Assembly: GCA_964353455.1 (NCBI GenBank)
Contig: CAYGWP010000142.1
Span: 1 to 5,404, forward strand
Length of the DNA stretch: 5,404 nucleotides
Source of the DNA: CAYGWP01 sp964353455
GTDB taxonomy: Bacteria; Planctomycetota; Phycisphaerae; FEN-1346
Direction of reading: 5' to 3'
Below are positions 1-4,719 of this stretch, one piece after another. Made by a program: the position numbers and the translations under genes. Position 1 is the first letter of the stretch. Every line of letters begins with the position of its first letter. The notes beneath the pieces were generated by a model. That model was not told the DNA's origin and ran no database searches. It saw only the letters and a program-made list of their open reading frames with translations.

Positions 1-68
1 ATCACCGGCGTCATCACCTTCAGCCGGTCCCGCTCTCGTTGGCTCATCTCGATCCGGTCCTCGCTCAT
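1..68 (-). CDS. ISNCY-like transposase, N-terminal fragment (runs off left edge)
   Basis: On the minus strand an ATG at 68-66 opens a frame reading MSEDRIEMSQRERDRLKVMT and continuing past base 1; only 22 codons are visible. The SQRERDRLKV stretch is the typical start of ISNCY-type DDE transposases, where it precedes a helix-turn-helix that recognises the element ends. The start is supported by a purine-rich SD-like AAAGGAAG (minus strand) about 3 nt before the ATG. The catalytic domain lies outside the window, so it cannot be said whether the gene is intact. The two direct repeats just upstream fit the left end of the element. Family assignment rests on recognising a short N-terminal motif, so it is good but not certain. 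Confidence 0.7.
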   Translation of the reverse strand, partial: MSEDRIEMSQRERDRLKVMTPV

Positions 69-91
69 CCGCTTCCTTTCACCCCCAGGAA

Positions 92-134
92 GCGGACATT
101 TCTACTGGGTTTGGACCGGACATTACTACTGGGT
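92..134. repeat. Two 19-bp direct repeats (GGACATTnCTACTGGGT) upstream of the transposase
   Basis: Positions 92-110 and 116-134 match at 17 of 19 bases; they differ at the first base and at the T/A inside ATTTCT versus ATTACT. They start 24 bp apart, roughly two helical turns, in the same orientation. Their place between the transposase start and the presumed element end suggests paired transposase-binding sites that may also autoregulate its promoter. That role is inferred from position. Confidence 0.65.
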
Positions 135-143
135 CACGACACC

Positions 144-170
144 AAAAAGGCACTTCCCTAAAAAGGCACT
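144..170. repeat. Perfect 11-bp direct repeat AAAAAGGCACT
   Basis: AAAAAGGCACT occurs at 144-154 and again at 160-170, with 5 bp between copies. It sits just outside the presumed insertion sequence end. It could be a local duplication linked to insertion or part of the element tip, but nothing in the window decides this. Confidence 0.45.
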
Positions 171-264
171 GCACCTGATGGGTTGCCGGGCCGCTGCGAA
201 AATATCTGCGCGCGCCGGTCGATTCTTGTTGTTTTCCGATTTCCCGCTTTGTATCTTCTATACC

Positions 265-492
265 CTACAGGGAGGGTAAGCCAACTCGACAGGCCCGGCA
301 GCACGGGCCGGCCGCTCGGAAGCCCGAACCAGGATGAAGAATGCCCTCCGCCTGCCGTTGTCCCTCGGCCGGCGGCATGAATGAAGAAGGGGCCGGGGGA
401 ACAAGCCGCAACTGACCTGATTTCGTGCACAGGCTGCTACAGAGTGGCCGCCGATGGGCATCCCCCCCTAGTCTGTCGGCGGCCGTCTTTTT
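265..492 (+). ncRNA. Candidate structured RNA (leader or small RNA) ending at the 446-492 terminator
   Basis: The stem 271-277/343-349 with two enclosed hairpins, the 9-bp stem 362-370/391-399 and the terminator form a consecutive plus-strand series with no gene inside. A terminator needs a transcript to end, and no plus-strand gene lies upstream in the window, so a small RNA or the attenuated leader of the PepSY gene would explain it. I checked by eye for hallmarks of RNase P RNA, tmRNA, SRP RNA and the cobalamin, TPP, SAM and c-di-GMP riboswitches and recognised none. The 5' end is a guess. The terminator could instead end a transcript reading through from the left. Confidence 0.22.
446..492 (+). 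terminator. Rho-independent terminator, plus strand
   Basis: GGCCGCCGA (446-454) is the exact reverse complement of TCGGCGGCC (476-484). This gives a perfect 9-bp GC-rich stem with a 21-nt loop, followed by GTCTTTTT (485-492). The T-run lies only on the plus-strand 3' side, so it acts on rightward transcription. It lies about 160 bp before the PepSY gene and would insulate that gene from upstream transcription or attenuate a long leader. Confidence 0.7.
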
Positions 493-588
493 GGGCGCGG
501 CGGGCCGCCGAAGAATTTCGGAATTTTCCCGCGTTATCATCATTCTCTCATGCCCCTTTGCGTAACCTGGAACTCGATCAATGCAGCA

Positions 589-616
589 GGCGCCCCGACT
601 TCGGTGCCGGGTCGCC
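589..616 (+). promoter_or_regulatory. UUCG-tetraloop hairpin in the 5' region of the PepSY gene
   Basis: Pairs are 589-592 with 613-616 (four GC pairs), a C-U mismatch, 594-597 with 608-611 (four GC pairs), a 2-nt bulge, then A598-U605 and C599-G604 closing a UUCG loop at 600-603. C(UUCG)G is one of the most stable RNA caps known. No T-run follows, so it is not a terminator. It sits 19 nt before the SD core and could protect the 5' end of the PepSY mRNA or serve as a regulator-binding structure. Function is inferred. Confidence 0.45.
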
Positions 617-649
617 GGGAAAGTATGGTCATAGGTAAGGAGATTCAGC

Positions 650-1234
650 ATGTTGCACACACGTTGGATGCTGGTTGTTGCGGCGGTCCTGGCCGTCCTG
701 ATTGTGGCAGGCCAGGCCGCGTATGCCAAGGAGGAGGCCAAGGCAAAGGTCGAACTCCCCGATGCGGTCGCGAAGGCGCTCGGCGCCATCTGCCAGAACG
801 CCAAAGTCACGGTGACCGATGTGGAGCAGGAGACGAACGAAGGCATCACGGTTTACGACATCGAGTTCAAGGCTGGCGCGACCGCGATGGAGGCCGAGAT
901 CACGGCCGATGGAACGATCCTGGAAACCAGCGCCGTCGTTGACCTGAATGTCGTCCCCGAGGCCGTCGTCAAGGCGTTCAAGGCCGCCGCCGAGGGCGCT
1001 ACGATCAAGCAGGTCGAGAGGTCCGAGGCTCGGGCCGAGATCAAAAAGGGCGAGGGCGGCAAAGGCGCGATCGTGGCGCTTGCGGCCCCACGCATCGTTT
1101 TCGAGGCCGAACTCGTCAAGGGCGACCAGGAAGGCGAGATCGAAGTCGCCGCCGACGGCACGGTCGTCGAGCCCCTGAAATGGAAAAAAGTGGGCGAGAA
1201 GGATGTCGAGCCTAAGGGCGAAGCCAAGAAGTGA
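650..1234 (+). CDS. Secreted PepSY-like protein with two tandem repeats
   Basis: This 194-residue protein is exported. A short positive start (H3, R5) is followed by a hydrophobic core at residues 7-21 and an AYA signal-peptidase I site ending at A26, leaving a mature protein of about 168 residues. The mature part holds two similar units, about 36-92 and 102-175. Each has an amphipathic helix (PDAVAKAL; PEAVVKAFKAA) followed by beta strands ending in a D-G-T-x-x-E turn (DGTILE at 87-92, DGTVVE at 169-174). This is the PepSY-like/BLIP-like fold pattern. The C-terminus (177-194) is lysine-rich and hydrophilic. The start is fixed by TAAGGAG at 636-642, 7 nt before ATG. PepSY-like proteins are often encoded beside OmpR-type regulators and QseC-like kinases, as here; they are thought to act as periplasmic inhibitors, ligand binders or regulated targets. 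The lone cysteine, C48, does not suggest disulfide stabilisation. Export and fold type are well supported; the precise role is unknown. Confidence 0.8.
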   Translation: MLHTRWMLVVAAVLAVLIVAGQAAYAKEEAKAKVELPDAVAKALGAICQNAKVTVTDVEQETNEGITVYDIEFKAGATAMEAEITADGTILETSAVVDLNVVPEAVVKAFKAAAEGATIKQVERSEARAEIKKGEGGKGAIVALAAPRIVFEAELVKGDQEGEIEVAADGTVVEPLKWKKVGEKDVEPKGEAKK

Positions 1235-1251
1235 CATTCCTCCTGCCGCAA

Positions 1252-1305
1252 GGTAGAATCGTCCCGCCGACGGGCGCACGCCGCGCCTGTCGGCGGCGCT
1301 CTACC
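1252..1305 (+). promoter_or_regulatory. Very strong intergenic stem-loop after the PepSY gene
   Basis: Positions 1264-1277 pair with 1283-1296 over 14 bp (one G-U), leaving a 5-nt loop (1278-1282). An internal loop then leads to a perfect outer 6-bp stem, GGTAGA (1252-1257) with TCTACC (1300-1305). No T-run follows on either strand, so a classical terminator is unlikely. Placed 17 nt after the PepSY stop, it could block 3'-to-5' decay or set a processing point. That would let the secreted protein be made in excess over the regulator and kinase. The role is inferred. Confidence 0.5.
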
Positions 1306-1319
1306 GCGACCGCGTCTGA

Positions 1320-1378
1320 GCGCGGCGGGTCTCCCCTGGCACGGCCCGCCTTGGGCGGGACGGCCGACCCGCCGTGCC
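1320..1378 (+). promoter_or_regulatory. Alternative-pairing hairpin region upstream of the response regulator
   Basis: Two pairings compete for the same 3' segment. In one, 1320-1330 pairs with 1367-1377 (11 bp, one G-U). In the other, GGCACGGC (1338-1345) pairs perfectly with GCCGTGCC (1371-1378). A small inner hairpin (1346-1350/1354-1358) fits within both. The shared segment ends 12 nt before the SD-like GAGG (1391-1394) of the regulator gene. Mutually exclusive stems before a start site suggest possible attenuation or translation control, but the GC-rich sequence could also give this by chance. Confidence 0.35.
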
Positions 1379-1399
1379 TGAGCGCAGACAGAGGCCACG

Positions 1400-2074
1400 A
1401 TGCGCGTGCTCCTGGTCGAAGACTACCTGCCGCTACAGAAGGCCGTCGCCAAGGGCCTCCGCGAGGCCGGCTACGCCGTCGATGCGACCGGCGATGGCGA
1501 AGAGGGGCTCTGGTACGCCTCCGGCAACGACTACGACGTCATCGTTCTGGACCTGATGCTCCCGAAGATGGACGGCCTCTCGATCCTGAAGCGCCTGCGT
1601 GCCGACGGCCGCCCTGCACACGTCCTCATCCTGACGGCCAGGGACACCCTGGCCGACCGCGTCAAGGGCCTCGACCTGGGGGCCGACGACTACCTCGTCA
1701 AGCCTTTCGCGCTGGAGGAACTCCTTGCGCGGGTCCGGGCGCTCGCGCGTCGGGCGTACTGCGTCAAGAACCCGAGCATCGAGGTCGGGGACCTCCGGAT
1801 CGAGACCGCCTCGCAGCGGGTCTGGCGCGGCAAGGAGGATGTCCGCCTGACGGCCCGCGAGTACGCGCTGCTGGAGTACCTGGCCATGCGGCGGGGCGAG
1901 ACCGTCGCCCGCACCGATATATGGGAACACGTCTATGAGTTCAACTCCGAGGCCGACTCCAACGTCGTCGATGTGTACATCGGCTACCTGAGGCGGAAAC
2001 TCGACCGCCAGGGCCGCCCGTCGCTGATCCAGACCGTCCGCGGCCGCGGATACTCCCTGGGGGCCGAGCCGTGA
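1400..2074 (+). CDS. OmpR/PhoB-family two-component response regulator
   Basis: This 224-residue protein is full length for the OmpR/PhoB class. The receiver domain (about 1-115) has every key residue: acidic pair E7-D8, phospho-acceptor D51 in VLDLMLPKMDG, the switch threonine T79 in LTAR, and K101 in the LVKPF motif. The winged-helix DNA-binding domain (about 128-222) carries LTAREYALLEYL, the recognition-helix region around VVDVYIGYLRRKLD, and the wing signature IQTVRGRGYSL. It is a cytoplasmic transcription factor activated by phosphotransfer from the kinase encoded next. GAGG (1391-1394) precedes ATG by 5 nt. The stop overlaps the kinase start by 4 bp (GTGA), so the two are probably translationally coupled. 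Sequence style is closest to the QseB/CusR/PmrA group, but the signal and targets cannot be read; the PepSY gene upstream is the obvious candidate target. Confidence 0.95.
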   Translation: MRVLLVEDYLPLQKAVAKGLREAGYAVDATGDGEEGLWYASGNDYDVIVLDLMLPKMDGLSILKRLRADGRPAHVLILTARDTLADRVKGLDLGADDYLVKPFALEELLARVRALARRAYCVKNPSIEVGDLRIETASQRVWRGKEDVRLTAREYALLEYLAMRRGETVARTDIWEHVYEFNSEADSNVVDVYIGYLRRKLDRQGRPSLIQTVRGRGYSLGAEP

Positions 2075-3594
2075 TACGATCCCTCAAGGCCCGGCTCCTC
2101 GCGTGGACCATCGGCGGTATGGCGGCGCTCCTGGCCGTCTTCGGACTCCTCGTCAATTGGGCGGCGCACCGCGCGCTCGACGGCGGATTCAACGAATCGC
2201 TGGCCACCGCCGCACGCATGATCGCCGCCTCCGTCAAGCAGGAACGCGACAAGATCGAAGTCGAGGTTGACGATCAGGAGATGCCCGAGTTCCGCCGGAC
2301 CAAGAGGCCCGACTACTTCGAACTCTGGACCGCCGACGGCGCAGTCCTCAAACGATCCGTCTCTCTCGGCCAATCCGACCTTGAGCGCATCGACGCCACG
2401 CCCGGCAAGCCCGTATTCCACGCCGTCACGCTCCCCGACGGCCGGGCCGGGCGCGCCGCCGTCCTCATCTTCGCGCCCGGAGTCGAGGATGAGGAAGAAA
2501 AGCCGCGCGAGTCCGGGCAGCCGCAGCCGTCCCCGGCGACCCCCCGGCCGGTCACGCTCATCGTGGCCCGGGGCACCGCCGACCTTGACTCCAGCCTTGC
2601 CCTGCTGCGGTGGCTCCTGGTGGGCGCTGCCGGGGGCACCATTGCGCTTACGCTCGTGGTTGCGGCGATCGTGGTCCGGCAGGGCCTCCGCCCGCTGGAC
2701 TCGCTTGCCGCGCGCATCGCCGCCATCCGCGAGAACACCCTGTCGGCCGTCATCCCCGTTGGGGAGATGCCGCGCGAGATCGCCCCCATCGGCCGCCGTC
2801 TGAACGACCTTCTGAAACGCCTCGACGAGGCCTTCCGCCGCGAACGCGCATTTGCGGCCGACGCCGCGCACGAACTCCGCACACCCCTGGCCGGACTCCG
2901 CGCGACCCTTGAGGTCGCCCTGTCGCGCCCACGCAAGACCGATGAGTACGAGGAATCCTTCCGCGACAGCCTGACCATCGTCCAGCGCATGCAATCAATG
3001 GTTGACAGCCTCCTGGTGCTCGCCCGGATCGAGAACGACCAGATGACGCTCCGGCGCGAGCCCGTCCGCTTGGCCGAAGCGGTCGAGTCCTGCTGGCGGC
3101 CGCTGGCCGACGCCGCCAAGGACCGCGGCATCCGCCTGACCTGCCGCGTGCCGGACGACCTGGAGTGCCTGACGGACCGCGAGAAATTCGCCATGGTCCT
3201 CGCCAACCTCCTCGCCAACGCCGCCGAGTATGCCGATGATGGCGGACGCATCGACATAACTGGCCGAGAAGAGGCCGGTGCGGCCGGCCTGGAGATATCC
3301 AACACCGGCTGCCGCCTCGCCGAGGACGAGGCCCGGCACGCCTTCGAGCGGTTCTGGCGCGGCGATGCCGCCCGCGCCGACACGGGCGTCCACTGCGGCC
3401 TGGGCCTCGCGCTGGTGCAGCGGATGACGGCCTTCCTCGGCGGCACGGCCGCGGTCCGCATCGCGGGAGGCGTCTTCACGGCCTCCCTCTCGCTGCCCGC
3501 CGCGCCGCGCGACGGCGCATCCCTTCCGGCCTCTCCCGAACCGGCTTCCCCGGCCGGTCCCGCGATCGAGCCTGTCGAGCGGCGTTTCATCTAG
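2071..3594 (+). CDS. Membrane sensor histidine kinase, QseC/CusS type
   Basis: This 507-residue kinase starts at a GTG that overlaps the regulator stop (GTGA). Order: membrane segment about 9-31; periplasmic sensor about 32-177, including DYFELWTADG (81-90) as in QseC-like sensor domains; membrane segment about 178-202; HAMP about 202-255; dimerisation/phosphoacceptor domain with H267 in AAHELRTPLAG; and an ATPase domain with N379/N383 in the N box, F425-F428 in FERFWRGD, and the G2 glycines G443/G445. The G1 motif is NTGCR (411-415) in place of D-x-G-x-G. Asn in that place also occurs in CusS-like kinases, so activity is not excluded. Oddities are an acidic, proline-rich stretch (139-160) just before the second membrane segment and a 32-residue Pro/Ala-rich tail (476-507) after the ATPase fold. 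The kinase autophosphorylates H267 and passes phosphate to D51 of the regulator. The stimulus is unknown; metals, cationic peptides or envelope stress are typical of relatives. Confidence 0.93.
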   Translation: MIRSLKARLLAWTIGGMAALLAVFGLLVNWAAHRALDGGFNESLATAARMIAASVKQERDKIEVEVDDQEMPEFRRTKRPDYFELWTADGAVLKRSVSLGQSDLERIDATPGKPVFHAVTLPDGRAGRAAVLIFAPGVEDEEEKPRESGQPQPSPATPRPVTLIVARGTADLDSSLALLRWLLVGAAGGTIALTLVVAAIVVRQGLRPLDSLAARIAAIRENTLSAVIPVGEMPREIAPIGRRLNDLLKRLDEAFRRERAFAADAAHELRTPLAGLRATLEVALSRPRKTDEYEESFRDSLTIVQRMQSMVDSLLVLARIENDQMTLRREPVRLAEAVESCWRPLADAAKDRGIRLTCRVPDDLECLTDREKFAMVLANLLANAAEYADDGGRIDITGREEAGAAGLEISNTGCRLAEDEARHAFERFWRGDAARADTGVHCGLGLALVQRMTAFLGGTAAVRIAGGVFTASLSLPAAPRDGASLPASPEPASPAGPAIEPVERRFI

Positions 3595-3606
3595 CCGGAA
3601 GCGATA

Positions 3607-3642
3607 GCGCGGCGGTTCGGGAGAAGCGCCGCGCAAGATTTC
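3607..3642 (+). terminator. GNRA-capped hairpin after the kinase gene, weak terminator candidate
   Basis: GCGCGGCG (3607-3614) pairs perfectly with CGCCGCGC (3627-3634). After a G-G mismatch, TTC (3616-3618) pairs with GAA (3623-3625), closing a GGGA loop (3619-3622), which is a GNRA tetraloop. The following AAGATTTC has only a short T-run, so termination may be partial. It lies 12 nt after the kinase stop and probably marks the end of the regulatory transcription unit. Confidence 0.45.
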
Positions 3643-3737
3643 GCGGACGCCACGTAGAGCAACCCCGCCGAAGTTTTCATTGAAAAGAGCCGCCCATCGG
3701 CGATAGTCTCTTCCCCGCGGCCAGGAGGAGTTGAGCC

Positions 3738-4676
3738 ATGCGAAAGGTCACCCGTGCGGTCGTCCGGCGGCACCCGGAGAACCCGATCCTGACGCGCGAG
3801 GACTTCCCCGAGGAGGTCTCGGCGGTCTATAATTCCGGGTGCACCAAATATAATGATAAGTACATTCTCGCCTGCCGGGTCAACCTGCTGAGGCAGAGCA
3901 GCGTAATCTGGCTGGCCGACTCGGATGACGGCGTCCATTTCAAGGTCCGCCCCGAGCCCGCCCTTACGTGCGAGACGCCCGAAATCCGCGAGTTCTCCGG
4001 CCACGTCATCTACGACCCGCGGATCACACACATGGCCGCAGAGGGCCGCTACCTCTTCACGCTGGCGTGCCACGGCGAGCAGGGCTGCCGCTCGGCCCTC
4101 TTCGAGACGGCCGACTGGCGAAGCCTGCGGTTCTTCGACTGGCTGGGCGAACCCGACAACCGCAACATGGTCATATTCCCGGAGAAGATCGGCGGCATGT
4201 ACTGCCGCCTCGACCGGCCGAACATCCCCGGGCGCGGCAAGGGCGACATCTGGATCTCTTACTCGCCGGACCTGCATTTCTGGGGCCGGTCGCGGCCGGT
4301 CCTGCGGGCGGCGGAGTGCGGGCTGTTCTGCCACGGCGGCCTGGGGCCGGGCAGCGTCCCCTATAAGACAAAGGAAGGGTGGCTCGTCCTCTGGCACGGC
4401 GTCATGCAGTCGGCCGGATCTTGCTGGTACACCCTGGCGGCGATGCTCCTGGACCCGGACGACCCCTCGAAGGTGGTGGCCCGGACCGAGAATCCGATCC
4501 TCCAGCCGCAGGCCCGCTACGAGAGGCACGGCCTCGTGCCGAACGTCGTCTTCTGCTGCGGGGCGGTGTACGAGCCGGATGGGTCGGCGAAGATCTACTA
4601 CGGCGCCGGCGATGATGTCCAGTGCCTGGCGACCGGCACGGTCGATGACCTGATTTACGCATGTAAGTATTTTTAA
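3738..4676 (+). CDS. GH130 family beta-mannoside phosphorylase or hydrolase
   Basis: This 312-residue protein matches the usual length of compact GH130 enzymes, which cleave beta-mannosides, mostly by phosphorolysis to mannose 1-phosphate. The five-bladed propeller landmarks appear in order: NPIL (15-18), ADSDDGVHF (60-68), YDPRIT (92-97) with D93 as the likely general acid, FPEKIGG (147-153), RLDRPN (157-162), DIWISYSPDLHFWG (170-183), GWLVLWHGV (214-222), LLDPDDPSKV (237-246), GLVPNVVF (265-272) and IYYGAGDD (286-293). R47, R157 and H220 appear to sit where phosphorylases hold phosphate, favouring phosphorolysis, but only an alignment can confirm this. Divergent points are YDPRI where EDPRI is usual, NRNMVIFPEK where NRDAVLFPEK is usual, and CHGGLGPGS where KIGAGPPP-like sequence is usual. 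It has 13 cysteines and no signal peptide, so it is probably cytoplasmic. AGGAGG (3723-3728) stands 9 nt before ATG. A fucosidase gene follows after 43 bp, probably in one operon. Confidence 0.88.
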   Translation: MRKVTRAVVRRHPENPILTREDFPEEVSAVYNSGCTKYNDKYILACRVNLLRQSSVIWLADSDDGVHFKVRPEPALTCETPEIREFSGHVIYDPRITHMAAEGRYLFTLACHGEQGCRSALFETADWRSLRFFDWLGEPDNRNMVIFPEKIGGMYCRLDRPNIPGRGKGDIWISYSPDLHFWGRSRPVLRAAECGLFCHGGLGPGSVPYKTKEGWLVLWHGVMQSAGSCWYTLAAMLLDPDDPSKVVARTENPILQPQARYERHGLVPNVVFCCGAVYEPDGSAKIYYGAGDDVQCLATGTVDDLIYACKYF

Positions 4677-4687
4677 TCCTGGTCAGC

Positions 4688-4705
4688 CGCCGCGCTTGCG
4701 CGGCG
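4688..4705 (+). promoter_or_regulatory. CUUG-tetraloop hairpin between GH130 and GH29 genes
   Basis: CGCCGCG (4688-4694) pairs perfectly with CGCGGCG (4699-4705) around the loop CUUG (4695-4698), a recognised stable tetraloop. It lies 11 nt after the GH130 stop and ends 2 nt before the fucosidase SD (GGAGGT, 4708-4713). It could stabilise the upstream message or tune initiation at the fucosidase start. No T-run follows, so termination is unlikely. Confidence 0.45.
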
Positions 4706-4719
4706 CCGGAGGTGGCGCA

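Larger units (their letters stand above)
1..150 (-). mobile_element. End of an ISNCY-like insertion sequence (partial, boundary approximate)
   Basis: The start of a transposase gene (68-1) and the two 19-bp repeats upstream of it (92-134) together look like one terminus of an insertion sequence whose body lies to the left. The outer boundary cannot be fixed from this end alone, because the matching inverted end and the target duplication are not in view. I place it loosely between the last repeat (134) and about 150, where the sequence changes to an unrelated A-rich direct repeat. Confidence 0.5.
171..649. other. Gene-poor spacer with structured-RNA potential
   Basis: I find no convincing coding region in these 479 bases. 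The open frames on both strands lack SD sites and recognisable protein features, and one is antisense to the PepSY gene. On the plus strand several stems can form: 271-277 with 343-349, enclosing hairpins 292-297/304-309 and 316-319/324-327; then 362-370 with 391-399 (nine pairs including one G-U); then the terminator at 446-484. GC content is high, so some pairing is expected by chance. A UUCG-capped hairpin (589-616) and the SD of the PepSY gene (636-642) close the spacer. No promoter hexamers with acceptable spacing could be identified. Confidence 0.5.

Noticed and set aside
226..264. Possible sigma-70 promoter (TTGTTG at 226-231 with TATACC at 259-264)
   Set aside because: The 27-bp spacing is far outside the usual 16-18 bp, and no better-placed -35 element was found.
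411..415. Kinase residues 411-415: the change of the ATPase G1 motif to NTGCR, considered as evidence of an inactive kinase
   Set aside because: The protein has H267, the N box, the F box and the G2 glycines, and Asn at this place also occurs in functional CusS-like kinases.
535..540. TATCAT as a -10 element for the PepSY gene
   Set aside because: No reasonable -35 hexamer lies 16-18 bp upstream, so it was not listed.
158..638. Open frames on both strands between the insertion sequence and the PepSY gene (for example 183-380 plus, 381-638 plus, 158-430 minus)
   Set aside because: They lack SD sites and protein motifs, have arginine/proline/glycine-rich composition typical of shadow frames in GC-rich DNA, and overlap one another and the terminator.
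265..849. 194-codon minus-strand frame
   Set aside because: It runs antisense through the first 200 bp of the PepSY gene, which has a signal peptide, an SD and a recognisable fold; the minus frame has none of these.
1984..3590. Long minus-strand frames opposite the histidine kinase (1984-2994 and 2313-3590)
   Set aside because: Their length follows from GC-rich codon bias on the opposite strand. The plus-strand kinase has all family motifs, and the minus products resemble nothing.
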